A stretch of 64,000 nucleotides of DNA, taken from JAHRAW01 sp028066695 (lineage in GTDB: Bacteria; Pseudomonadota; Gammaproteobacteria; Arenicellales; Poriferihabitantaceae). Within the stretch, counting starts at the first letter, position 1; each line of letters starts with the position of its first letter. The stretch is from the NCBI GenBank assembly GCA_963457535.1, contig OY734803.1, positions 1,798,001-1,862,000 on the forward strand, in the 5' to 3' direction. Positions 32,785 to 39,982 of the stretch are shown here, piece by piece. A model generated the notes under the pieces. That model was not told where the DNA came from. It ran no database searches and saw only the letters and a program-made list of their open reading frames with translations. Both the position numbers and the translations under genes were made by a program.

Positions 32785-33579
32785 ATGTCGTCCGCCCCGC
32801 CCAGTCTCGCCAGCGCGCCGCTCGGCGCGTTTGACTGCGTCCGCCACGCCTTTTACGGCCGCGAAGGCGGCGTGTCCGAGGGCGCGTTCGCCTCGCTCAA
32901 TTGCAGCCCATTCGCCGGAGACGCGCCGCAGGCGGTGCGCGCCAACCGCGAACTCGTGGCGCGCGGCCTCGGCGCCGCCGATTTGTTCACCAACCACCAA
33001 GTGCACGGCGCGCGGGTGCGCGTGATTGGCGCGGACGCCGACCCGCGCGAAGTGGTGCGCGCCGACGGGCTGGTGACCCGCGAGGCGCGCGCCTGCCTCG
33101 GCGTGCTCGCCGCCGACTGCGCGCCGGTGCTGTTCGCCGACGCGCAGGCGCGCGTCATCGGCGCCGCGCATGCCGGCTGGCGCGGCGCGCTGCTCGGCGT
33201 GACCGACGCGGTGATTGCGGCGATGACCGCCCTCGGCGCGCGTCCGGCGCGAATCGTCTGCGCGGTCGGGCCGGCGATTCAGGCCGCCTCCTACCGCGTC
33301 GGCGCGCCTTTTCGGCGGCGGTTTTTTGACGGGGAATTGCCCTGCGAGGAGTTTTTCGGGCGCGACCGCGGGCGGGACGGAGACCAAGACGAGGGGGGCT
33401 ATTTCTTTGATTTGCCCGGCTATTTGCGGCGGCGGATTGCGCGCGCCGGCGTGGGGGAACCGGATGTGCTGCCGGATGACACTTTCGCCGATTCGCGGCG
33501 GTTTTTCAGTTATCGCCGCAGTTGCACGCAGGGCGAGAAGGATTACGGGCGGCAAATCGGCGCAATCGCGCTGGTCTGA
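32785..33579 (+). CDS. pgeF: Purine nucleoside phosphorylase / multicopper laccase-fold protein YfiH (PgeF)
   Basis: The YlmD/YfiH family cleaves purine nucleosides and has been linked to peptidoglycan precursor editing. The 264-residue protein has the conserved zinc-ligand set: NHQVHGARV (His), LAADCAPVLF (Cys) and IGAAHAGWRGAL (His). GPAIQAASYRVG and FSYRRSCTQGEKDYGRQ are family C-terminal motifs. A low-complexity FFGRDRGRDGDQDEG insertion precedes YFFDLPGYL. TATCTT with a preceding TG (32770-32777) lies 7 bases before the ATG and could be an extended -10. The short repeat array downstream separates it from the nitrilase. Confidence 0.88.
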   Translation: MSSAPPSLASAPLGAFDCVRHAFYGREGGVSEGAFASLNCSPFAGDAPQAVRANRELVARGLGAADLFTNHQVHGARVRVIGADADPREVVRADGLVTREARACLGVLAADCAPVLFADAQARVIGAAHAGWRGALLGVTDAVIAAMTALGARPARIVCAVGPAIQAASYRVGAPFRRRFFDGELPCEEFFGRDRGRDGDQDEGGYFFDLPGYLRRRIARAGVGEPDVLPDDTFADSRRFFSYRRSCTQGEKDYGRQIGAIALV

Positions 33580-33765
33580 CGGGAATTTTCTTTTCGGCCA
33601 TTTTTGCGGGAAATTTCGCGTTTTTTCGCCGAAGTTCGCGGCATTTTCCGCGGAGATTTTCCCGCGCTGCGCCCGGCGGAATTCCGCAAAATTACCGCGA
33701 AAAACGCCGCAAAATCCGTGAAAATCCGCTAAAAATCGCTTAAATCCAAATCCCCCGCGAAAACC
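33580..33765. repeat. short degenerate repeat-rich spacer between pgeF and the nitrilase gene
   Basis: The 186-base spacer is dominated by units such as ATTTTTGCGGG, GCATTTTCCGCGGAG and, in the second half, GCAAAATCCGTGAAAATCC, i.e. the same TTTTCCGCGG/CCGCGGAAAA core in both orientations. Both orientations together could form long imperfect hairpins. No gene or clear promoter was recognised in it. Confidence 0.55.
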
Positions 33766-34653
33766 ATGCAAATCGCCCTGATTCAGACTACTTCCGGCGA
33801 CGATATTGACGCCAATTTGGCGCGCGCCGCCGAATATGTGGAGGAAGCGCGCGCCGGCGGGGCGGAAATCGCCGCGCTGCCGGAATGTTTCGCGCTGATG
33901 CCGAAAAATCGCGCGCAATTGCGCGCCTGCGCCGAAAATCACGGCGACGGAAAAATCCAGCGGTTTTTGGCGGATTTGGCGCGCCGCGCCGGAATTTGGA
34001 TTCTCGCCGGCACTTTGCCGCTGCGCGCCGACCCCGACCGCGAGCGGGTTTTCAATTCCTCACTGGTTTTTGATCCGCGCGGCGAAAATGTCGCGCGGTA
34101 CGACAAAATCCATCTTTTTGACGCCGATTTGCGCGACGCGAAAAGTCCCGCGGAAAATGAAAAACGCGCCGCAAAAAGTCCCGCGGAAAACCCGGCATCG
34201 CGCGAAAACGAGAGATACCGCGAATCCGCCTACACCGCCCCCGGCGGGGAATGCGTGGTGCAGCCGACGCCGGCCGGCGCGGTCGGCCTGTCGGTTTGTT
34301 ATGATTTGCGCTTTCCGGAACTCTACCGAAAACTCGCCGCGCTCGGCGCGACTTGTTTTGCGGTGCCGTCGGCGTTTGCCTGCGCGACCGGCGCCGCGCA
34401 CTGGGAAACCTTGCTGCGCGCGCGCGCCATTGAAAACGCATGTTATGTGTTCGCGGCTGCGCAAGTCGGCGCGCATTCCGGCGGGCGGCGCACCTACGGG
34501 CACAGCGCGGTGATCGCTCCGTGGGGCGAGGTGGTCGCGCTGCGCGAAGACGCGCCCGGCATTTTGCGCGCCGAAATTGACGCCGCGCGCGTCTCCGAGG
34601 CGCGCGCGCGGCTGCCGAGTTGGTCGCAGCGGCGGCCGCAACTTTTTTCATGA
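33766..34653 (+). CDS. Carbon-nitrogen hydrolase, Nit1/Nit2 type (deaminated glutathione amidase-like)
   Basis: A nitrilase-superfamily amidase of 295 residues. The catalytic triad is E40 (AALPECFAL), K114 (ARYDKIHLFD) and C178 (GLSVCYDLRFPELYR). The YDKIHLFD and C-Y-D-L-R-F-P motifs are those of the Nit/YbeM branch that repairs deaminated glutathione. Residues about 125-152 are a low-complexity insertion with two AKSPAEN copies, encoded by the same CCCGCGGAAAA repeat seen in spacers. The insertion lies between the catalytic Lys and Cys, on a loop that tolerates variation in this family. It stands before tldD and pmbA, as in many gammaproteobacteria. Confidence 0.9.
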   Translation: MQIALIQTTSGDDIDANLARAAEYVEEARAGGAEIAALPECFALMPKNRAQLRACAENHGDGKIQRFLADLARRAGIWILAGTLPLRADPDRERVFNSSLVFDPRGENVARYDKIHLFDADLRDAKSPAENEKRAAKSPAENPASRENERYRESAYTAPGGECVVQPTPAGAVGLSVCYDLRFPELYRKLAALGATCFAVPSAFACATGAAHWETLLRARAIENACYVFAAAQVGAHSGGRRTYGHSAVIAPWGEVVALREDAPGILRAEIDAARVSEARARLPSWSQRRPQLFS

Positions 34654-34675
34654 ATCACAACCTGCACATTAATAT

Positions 34676-36142
34676 ATGAACGAGCCCCGAAACCCGGCCA
34701 CGCTGCAACTCGCGCGCGACGCGTTGCTCGCCCCGGCCGGCATCGGCGAGCGCGAAATCGAGCAGGTCTTCGCGCAACTGCTGAACCCGCGCATTGACTA
34801 CGCCGACCTCTACTTTGAGCACACCCGCCGCGAGTCGTGGTCGCTGGAAGAGGGCGTGGTCAAGTCCGGCAGTTACGGCATTGAACAGGGCGTCGGCGTG
34901 CGCGCGGTCAGCGGCGAAAAAAGCGGCTTCGCCTATTCCGACGAATTGATTCCGCCGGCGCTGTTGGACGCGGCGCGCGCCGCGCGCGCCATCGCGCGCA
35001 ACCCCAAATCCGAACAGCCGCGCGCGCGCATCGCGGTGCGCGGCGACGACCGCGGCGCCGAGTTGTATGCGCCGTCGGATCCGCTCGCAAGTTTGCGCGA
35101 CGACGAAAAAGTCGCGCTGTTGCGGCGCGTGGAAAAAACCGCGCGCGCCGTTGACCCGCGCGTCTCGCAGGTGATGGCGAATTTGGCGGCCGCGCACCAG
35201 GTGGTGGTGGTGGCGCGCTCCGACGGACTTCTCGCGGCCGACATTCGCCCGATGATTCGCATGAGCGTGCAGGTCATCGCCGCGCAAAACGGGCGGCGCG
35301 AGCAGGGCGCCTCGGGCGGCGGCGGGCGGCGCGGATACGCGTATTTCACCGAGGAGCGCATTGACAACTACGCGCGCGACGCGGCGCAGCAGGCGCTGAC
35401 CATGCTGGAGGCGAAAGACGCGCCGGCCGGCGAGATGACCGTGGTGCTCGGCCCCGGCTGGCCCGGCATTCTGCTGCACGAGGCGGTCGGCCACGGGTTG
35501 GAGGGCGACTTCAACCGCAAGCGCACCTCGGCGTTCAGCGGCCGCATCGGCGAAAAAGTCGCGAGCGAAAACTGCACCGTGGTGGACGACGGCGCCATCG
35601 CCGAGCGCCGCGGCTCGCTTTCCATAGACGACGAGGGCGAGCCGGCGCGCCGCAATGTGCTGATTGAAAACGGCGTGCTGGTCGGCTACATGCAGGACCA
35701 ACTGAACGCGCGGTTGATGAACATGCGCCCGACCGGAAACGGCCGGCGCGAATCGTTCGCCCATTTGCCGATGCCGCGCATGACCAACACTTTCATGGAA
35801 AGCGGCGAGCACGACCCGCGCGAGATCATTGAGTCGGTGGAGGACGGCCTTTACGCGGTGAATTTTGACGGCGGGCAGGTGGACATCACTTCCGGCAAAT
35901 TCGTGTTCTCGGCCTCGGAGGCCTACCGCATTCAGGGCGGCAAGATCACGCACCCGGTGCGCGGCGCGACGCTGATAGGAAACGGGCCCGATGTGCTGAC
36001 GCGCGTCTCCATGCTCGGCGACGATTTTTCGCTGGACCCCGGCAGCGGCGTGTGCGGCAAGGACGGGCAGAGCGTGCCGGTCGGCGTCGGCCAGCCGACC
36101 ATGCGCATTGAGCGGCTGACCGTGGGCGGCGCGGCGGTGTAA
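34676..36142 (+). CDS. tldD: Metalloprotease TldD
   Basis: The catalytic half of the TldD/TldE protease that trims modified peptides and degrades CcdA in E. coli. The 488-residue product has the zinc motif HEAVGHGLEGD (H268-E269-x3-H273), followed by N-x-K-R-T-S-A-F-S-G-R-I-G and the conserved C-terminal block RMTNTFMESGEHDPREI and GSGVCGKDGQSVPVGVGQPT. Its start is 22 bases after the nitrilase gene. pmbA follows 13 bases later, so the heterodimer is encoded as one unit. Confidence 0.95.
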   Translation: MNEPRNPATLQLARDALLAPAGIGEREIEQVFAQLLNPRIDYADLYFEHTRRESWSLEEGVVKSGSYGIEQGVGVRAVSGEKSGFAYSDELIPPALLDAARAARAIARNPKSEQPRARIAVRGDDRGAELYAPSDPLASLRDDEKVALLRRVEKTARAVDPRVSQVMANLAAAHQVVVVARSDGLLAADIRPMIRMSVQVIAAQNGRREQGASGGGGRRGYAYFTEERIDNYARDAAQQALTMLEAKDAPAGEMTVVLGPGWPGILLHEAVGHGLEGDFNRKRTSAFSGRIGEKVASENCTVVDDGAIAERRGSLSIDDEGEPARRNVLIENGVLVGYMQDQLNARLMNMRPTGNGRRESFAHLPMPRMTNTFMESGEHDPREIIESVEDGLYAVNFDGGQVDITSGKFVFSASEAYRIQGGKITHPVRGATLIGNGPDVLTRVSMLGDDFSLDPGSGVCGKDGQSVPVGVGQPTMRIERLTVGGAAV

Positions 36143-36155
36143 TCCGCTTTTTTCC

Positions 36156-37544
36156 ATGCAAAAAAAAACCGCCGCCAAAAAAAATAATGGCGGCAAAACC
36201 TGGCAGCCGGTTCCGTCCGGCGAACGCGAAAGCAAACTGCTGGAAGTCGCCGAAATCGTGCTGGAACGCGCGCGCGCGGCCGGCGCGTCCATGGCCGAGG
36301 CGCATGTCGACCACGAGCAGGGCATTTCGGTCACGGTGCGAAACGGCGAAATTGAAACGGTGGAGCGCCACCGCGACAAGGAACTCGGCGTGACGGTGTA
36401 TTTCGGCAAACGCCGCGGCGGCGCGTCCACCACCGACTTCAGCGAAGAAGCGGTGGCGCGCGCGGTTTCCTCGGCCTGCGACATCGCCCGGCACACCGAA
36501 GAAGACCCGTGCAACGGAATCGCCGAAATGGAATTGCTGGCGCGCGACTTCCCCGACTTGGACCTGTGGCACCCGTGGGAAATTGAAGTGGAAGCCGCGG
36601 CCGAAGCCGCCGCGGCCTGCGAAAGCGCCGCGCTGAAGTACGACCGGCGCATCAGCAACAGCGAAGGCGCGACGCTGTCCAGCCACCACGGCGCCGACCT
36701 CTACGCCAACTCGCACGGCTTTCGCGGCATGGAGCGCGGCAGCAGCCACTCCATTGACTGCGCGGTCATCGCCGGCGAAGGCGACGCGATGCAGCGCGAC
36801 TACTGGTATGACAGCGCGCGCGACGCGCGCGACTTGGCCGCGCCGGCCGCGGTCGGCGAGGAAGCCGCGCGCCGCACCGTGCGCCGCCTCGGCGCGCGCA
36901 AGGCGCGCACCGCCGAATGCGCGGTGCTGTTTGAGCCGCCGGTCGCGGCCGGCCTGCTGTCGCATTTGGTCGCCGCGGTCAGCGGGCGCAGCCTCTACCG
37001 CAAGGCCTCGTTTTTGCTGGACAAAGCCGGCGAGCGCATCTTTCCGCAAAACATTCGCATTCACGAGCAGCCGCGCCTGTGCAAATCGGCCGGCGGCGCG
37101 GCCTTTGACGGCGAGGGCGTGGCCACCGCCGCGCGCGACCTGGTCACCGGCGGCGTGTTGCGCGGCTATGTTTTGAATTGTTATTCGGCGCGCAAACTCG
37201 GCGCGCGCACCACCGGCAACGCCGGCGGCGTGCGCAACTTGGAAATCACGCCGACCGCCGATGCGGATCTGCAGGAACTCGCCGCGCAAATGGGCGAGGG
37301 CGTGGTGATCAGCGAATTGATCGGCTTCGGCGTCAACACCGTCACCGGCGATTATTCGCGCGGCGCGTTCGGCTTTCTCGTGGAGAACGGCGAGATCGGC
37401 CATGCGCTGCAGGAATTCACCATCGCCGGCAACCTCGCCGAAATGTTCCGCAACATCACCGCGGTCGGCGCCGACACCGACCGCCGCCGCAACCTGCGCA
37501 CCGGCTCCATCGCCATCGGCAAAATGGCGGTGGCCGGAAGATAG
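36156..37544 (+). CDS. pmbA: Metalloprotease subunit PmbA/TldE
   Basis: The non-catalytic partner of TldD; it lacks the HExxxH motif, as expected. The 462 residues start with a Lys-rich leader (MQKKTAAKKNNGGK), then ERARAAGASMAEAHVDHEQG and the TldE-type VTVRNGEIETVERHRDKELG. C-terminal motifs are GARTTGNAGGVRNLEI, MGEGVVISELIGFGVNTVTGDYSRGAFGFLVENG (quoted as overlapping family blocks) and ITAVGADTDRRRNLRTGSI. It is transcribed with tldD. The ~75-base gap to the next gene contains TGTAAAAT, a possible weak -10. Confidence 0.93.
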   Translation: MQKKTAAKKNNGGKTWQPVPSGERESKLLEVAEIVLERARAAGASMAEAHVDHEQGISVTVRNGEIETVERHRDKELGVTVYFGKRRGGASTTDFSEEAVARAVSSACDIARHTEEDPCNGIAEMELLARDFPDLDLWHPWEIEVEAAAEAAAACESAALKYDRRISNSEGATLSSHHGADLYANSHGFRGMERGSSHSIDCAVIAGEGDAMQRDYWYDSARDARDLAAPAAVGEEAARRTVRRLGARKARTAECAVLFEPPVAAGLLSHLVAAVSGRSLYRKASFLLDKAGERIFPQNIRIHEQPRLCKSAGGAAFDGEGVATAARDLVTGGVLRGYVLNCYSARKLGARTTGNAGGVRNLEITPTADADLQELAAQMGEGVVISELIGFGVNTVTGDYSRGAFGFLVENGEIGHALQEFTIAGNLAEMFRNITAVGADTDRRRNLRTGSIAIGKMAVAGR

Positions 37545-37616
37545 CGAATTCGCGCAACTTTAATTTAACGCGCGGGAGCCGGGACGGTGTAAAATGCGCG
37601 AAGGACGGGAGAACGG

Positions 37617-38150
37617 ATGCGCAACAGGAACCGGAATTGTCCGGCGAAATCGCCGGGACTGCTGCGGCGTTTGTCGCGGCGAATTTGCGCCGCGCGCCGG
37701 CGGCGGGCGGTGGAGCGGTTTGTGCGCGGGCCGGAGTTTGCCGCGTATCTGCTGAAACCGCGGCCGGCGAAAGCGCCGGGCAGGGCAAAAAATCCGGCAG
37801 AGGCGCGCCAGGATTTTGTGCCGCTGGCGGTGCTGGACGGCGAGTTGATGCGCGTCATCGGCGCGAGGTCAGCGGTGTTGCGGCTGACCGACCGGGGTGC
37901 GGACAAGATGTGGCGGTTTCACGGGCCGGGCATGCGGTACCGAAAATCAAGCGACAACCGGGAAAAATATGTGCCGCTGGAATGGTATGCGGACATCCCG
38001 CGGATCTTGCGGGAAGCGAAGCCGTTCAAAAACATGATGCGGCACTGGCAACTAAACCATGCCGGCCTGAAACGAGCGCTGGTGATCGATGTGGACGACG
38101 GCGGCAATCCGGTGCTGATTTCCTATCACGGCAAGAAAAATCTGAGATGA
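37617..38150 (+). CDS. Uncharacterised basic protein
   Basis: A 177-residue protein that I do not recognise. The first 60 residues are Arg-rich (RLSRRICAARRRRAVERFVR) with no signal peptide. The C-terminal ~110 residues look folded: VPLAVLDGELMRVIGARSAV, WRFHGPGMRYRKSSDNREKY, the helix YADIPRILREAKPF and the strands RALVIDVDDGGNPVLISYHG. GGGAG just before the ATG supports the start. The last codons overlap the A-run and stem of the minus-strand terminator that closes the tandem RNA element, so gene and element are adjacent and convergent. A small nuclease or phage-derived domain is conceivable but unsupported. Confidence 0.55.
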   Translation: MRNRNRNCPAKSPGLLRRLSRRICAARRRRAVERFVRGPEFAAYLLKPRPAKAPGRAKNPAEARQDFVPLAVLDGELMRVIGARSAVLRLTDRGADKMWRFHGPGMRYRKSSDNREKYVPLEWYADIPRILREAKPFKNMMRHWQLNHAGLKRALVIDVDDGGNPVLISYHGKKNLR

Positions 38151-38192
38151 AAAAACGGGCTGCTTGCCGCAAAGCGGGGCAATCAAGCAGCC
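38150..38192 (-). terminator. rho-independent terminator closing the tandem RNA element
   Basis: On the minus strand GGCTGCTTG (38192-38184) pairs perfectly with CAAGCAGCC (38166-38158), with an inner CCGC/GCGG hairpin, followed by CG and six Ts (38155-38150). The equivalent stem in the other copy has a one-base mismatch and only a CGTTTCATTATTT tail, so it should terminate less efficiently. Confidence 0.7.
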
Positions 38193-38298
38193 ATGGCGGA
38201 TGTATGAGGGTCATTGCCAAACCTCCTCACGCCTCTGACAGCGATACCCGGTCAAACCGAACATCGCAATTCTTTCGCGCCGCGCTTTCGCGCGACAG
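38153..38298. repeat. direct repeat, copy 1 (~146 bp)
   Basis: Almost identical to the copy 160 bp downstream. Differences seen include T/C in the first stem arm, G/T in the TATGAGGGTC versus TATGATGGTC segment, A/G in GCGATA/GCGATG, and one missing T near the end. Confidence 0.9.
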
Positions 38299-38374
38299 TA
38301 TCGCAAATAATGAAACGGGCTGCCTGCCGCAAAGCGGGGCAATCAAGCAGCCATGGCGGATGTATGATGGTCAT
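38252..38374 (-). CDS. candidate small ORF inside RNA unit 2 (40 aa)
   Basis: ATG 38374 follows GAGGAGG with a 7-base spacing, the strongest ribosome binding site in the region. The peptide begins MTIIHPPWLLDCPALRQAAR. Copy 1 offers the same ATG (38214) and the same first 21 residues except Leu for Ile at position 3. The other difference in this stretch is a synonymous CAG/CAA change. This is weak evidence for coding, since RNA pairing could give the same constraint. The frame runs through the terminator stem, so translation could interfere with termination. The two copies diverge after residue 21. Confidence 0.4.
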   Translation of the reverse strand: MTIIHPPWLLDCPALRQAARFIICDTVARKRGAKELRCSV

Positions 38375-38463
38375 TGCCAAACCTCCTCACGCCTCTGACA
38401 GCGATGCCCGGTCAAACCGAACATCGCAATTCTTTCGCGCCGCGCTTTTCGCGCGACAAGTGA

Positions 38464-38490
38464 ATTATGCCACATCACCCCCCTTGTCAA
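38464..38490 (-). promoter_or_regulatory. candidate promoter of the tandem RNA element
   Basis: On the minus strand a consensus TTGACA (38490-38485) is followed by CATAAT (38469-38464) with a 15-base spacer, shorter than the ideal 17. It overlaps the last codon of hemW. The start would fall just at the beginning of the first repeat unit. Confidence 0.5.
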
Positions 38491-39736
38491 GCGCTTCACG
38501 AAAAAAATCCGGCCGCTTTTTGCCGCTTTTTTTGGGCTCCCCCGGCAGCGCCTCCTGCAAAATCTCGTCCAAAAACCACCACCCCTTTTCGCTGCAGCGC
38601 ACCCGTTTATTTTTCTGCACCACCCAGCCGCGCGCGCGGGAGTTGGCGACGGCGGCGAGGGCATCTTCGGCGGAATGCGCGGCGCGGGCGCGCACCAAAT
38701 CCGCGCTGAAACCGTCGCGCAAACGCAATGCGCCGAGCAAAAATTCAAACAACATATCGGCGCGCGCGATTTCGGCGCGGTTTTCCGTCGCCGGATTTTC
38801 TCCCTCGCCCGCATTAATAATGTCCTCCTCCAGCCCGGCCAAATACCGCCGCGGATGTTTGCGTTTCCAATACCGCGTCACCACATGTTCATCTTTTCCG
38901 GCGCGCGTAATTTTCCCGTGCGCGCCGGCGCCGATGCCGAGGTAGTCGCCGAACTCCCAGTAATTTAAATTGTGCCGGCACGCGCCGCCGCTTTTTGCGA
39001 ACGCCGAAACCTCATAGCGGCGCAGTTCGCATTTCTCCGCGCGCGCCTGCAGTTTGCGCTGCATTTCCACGGCTTTTTCGTCTCCCGGCAATTTCGGCGG
39101 GCGGCGGTAAAAATGCGTGTGCGGCTCAATGGTCAGTTGATACAGCGAAAGGTGGCGCGGCGAAAAATCCAGCGCGATGTCCAGGTCGCGCAGCGCGGCG
39201 CGGGTGGTTTGCTGCGGCAGCGCGAACATCAAATCCACATTCAGGTTTTCAAAACCAGCGTCCATCGCGGCGCGAATCGCGCGGCGCGCGTCGTTCCCTG
39301 AGTGAATGCGCCCGAGCGCGCGAAGTTGCGCGTCCGCAAAACTCTGCGCGCCGAGCGAAAGGCGGTTGACGCCGGCGGCGCGAAAGTCGCGGAAGTTTTC
39401 ATGTTCGGCCGCGCCGGGGTTTGCTTCCATGGTGATTTCCGCGCCGCCGCAGTCAAAACGCGCGCGCAGTCCGGCGAGAAATTCGGCAATGCTTTCCGGG
39501 GCGAACAAACTGGGCGTGCCGCCGCCGAGAAAAACGGAAATCAGTTTGCGCCCGCGCGCGCCGGCGGCGGCGCCGCGCGGCGCGAGGTCGCGGTCCAAGT
39601 CGCGCAACAGCGCGCCGACATATCCGGCTTGGTCAATTTCGCCGCGCAATTCGTGCGAATTGAAATCGCAATACGGGCATTTTTTCACGCACCATGGAAA
39701 GTGCGCGTAAAGCGCGAGCGGCGGGGCGGTCGGCAT
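38465..39736 (-). CDS. hemW: Radical SAM heme chaperone HemW (coproporphyrinogen III oxidase-like)
   Basis: A radical-SAM protein that inserts heme into apo-proteins such as respiratory enzymes. The 423 residues have the cluster motif C16-x3-C20-x2-C23 (FPWCVKKCPYCDF), with Phe after the last Cys. LGGGTPSLF, EANPGAAE, GVNRLSLGAQSF and LNVDLMFALPQQT follow, and the HemW C-terminal heme-binding region contains YWEFGDYLGIGAGAHGKI. It lacks the extra N-terminal cysteine of true HemN. Compared with E. coli HemW (378) it has insertions, one Lys/Pro-rich near the end (LPGEPKKSGKKRPD). The usual rdgB partner is not adjacent. Confidence 0.92.
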   Translation of the reverse strand: MPTAPPLALYAHFPWCVKKCPYCDFNSHELRGEIDQAGYVGALLRDLDRDLAPRGAAAGARGRKLISVFLGGGTPSLFAPESIAEFLAGLRARFDCGGAEITMEANPGAAEHENFRDFRAAGVNRLSLGAQSFADAQLRALGRIHSGNDARRAIRAAMDAGFENLNVDLMFALPQQTTRAALRDLDIALDFSPRHLSLYQLTIEPHTHFYRRPPKLPGDEKAVEMQRKLQARAEKCELRRYEVSAFAKSGGACRHNLNYWEFGDYLGIGAGAHGKITRAGKDEHVVTRYWKRKHPRRYLAGLEEDIINAGEGENPATENRAEIARADMLFEFLLGALRLRDGFSADLVRARAAHSAEDALAAVANSRARGWVVQKNKRVRCSEKGWWFLDEILQEALPGEPKKSGKKRPDFFREALDKGGDVA

Positions 39737-39870
39737 TTAAGTTTCCGGGGTTTTCCGATGAGTTTTTTAAGCGGGAGTTTTAAGCGGCGATTTTCCGATG
39801 AACTTTTTCGCGGCGGTTTTTCCGCGGAGATTTTCACCGGCGATTTTCCGCGGCGCTTTTAATGCGCGAT
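39737..39870. repeat. short degenerate repeat array upstream of giant gene 1
   Basis: About ten 12-16 base units with a TTTTCCGNSG core (e.g. GGGTTTTCCGATGA, GGAGTTTTAAGCGGCGA, GGTTTTTCCGCGGAGA, GGCGATTTTCCGCGGCG). The array runs from the hemW start to the leader of giant gene 1 and resembles the array before giant gene 2 in spacing and sequence. Confidence 0.65.
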
Positions 39871-39982
39871 ATTTTTCGCCGGCGCGCGCCGGGAAATTGC
39901 GCTTGCGCGCCGCGCCGCGGGGTGCTATTGTAGCCGCGCGTTCGGCGCTGCATTTTTCACACACTTTTTTTAGGGGGGTGGC

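Larger units (their letters stand above)
38150..38457 (-). ncRNA. candidate structured RNA locus made of two tandem ~147-base units
   Basis: Two near-identical units (38313-38458 and 38153-38298, period 160) read best on the minus strand. Each has, in order, a CGCGC-GAAA(A)-GCGCG hairpin and a GCGATG/CATCGC stem (38401-38427 and 38241-38267) that encloses an inner CGGT-TTG-ACCG hairpin. GAGGAGG, 7 bases and an ATG follow, then a GGCTGCTTG/CAAGCAGCC stem around a CCGC-TTT-GCGG hairpin. Unit 1 (the last transcribed) ends in TTTTTT. Differences between copies keep the pairing in the GCGATG stem (G-U versus G-C). No known RNA family is recognised. Confidence 0.55.

Noticed and set aside
38150..38457. 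Tandem glycine riboswitch or type III toxin-antitoxin RNA
   Set aside because: Units are about 147 bases with a 160-base period and have none of the glycine aptamer motifs. They lack the short ~35-base repeats upstream of a toxin typical of type III systems.
38153..38458. CRISPR array or insertion-sequence ends
   Set aside because: Only two long copies, no short repeat-spacer pattern, no cas genes and no transposase nearby.
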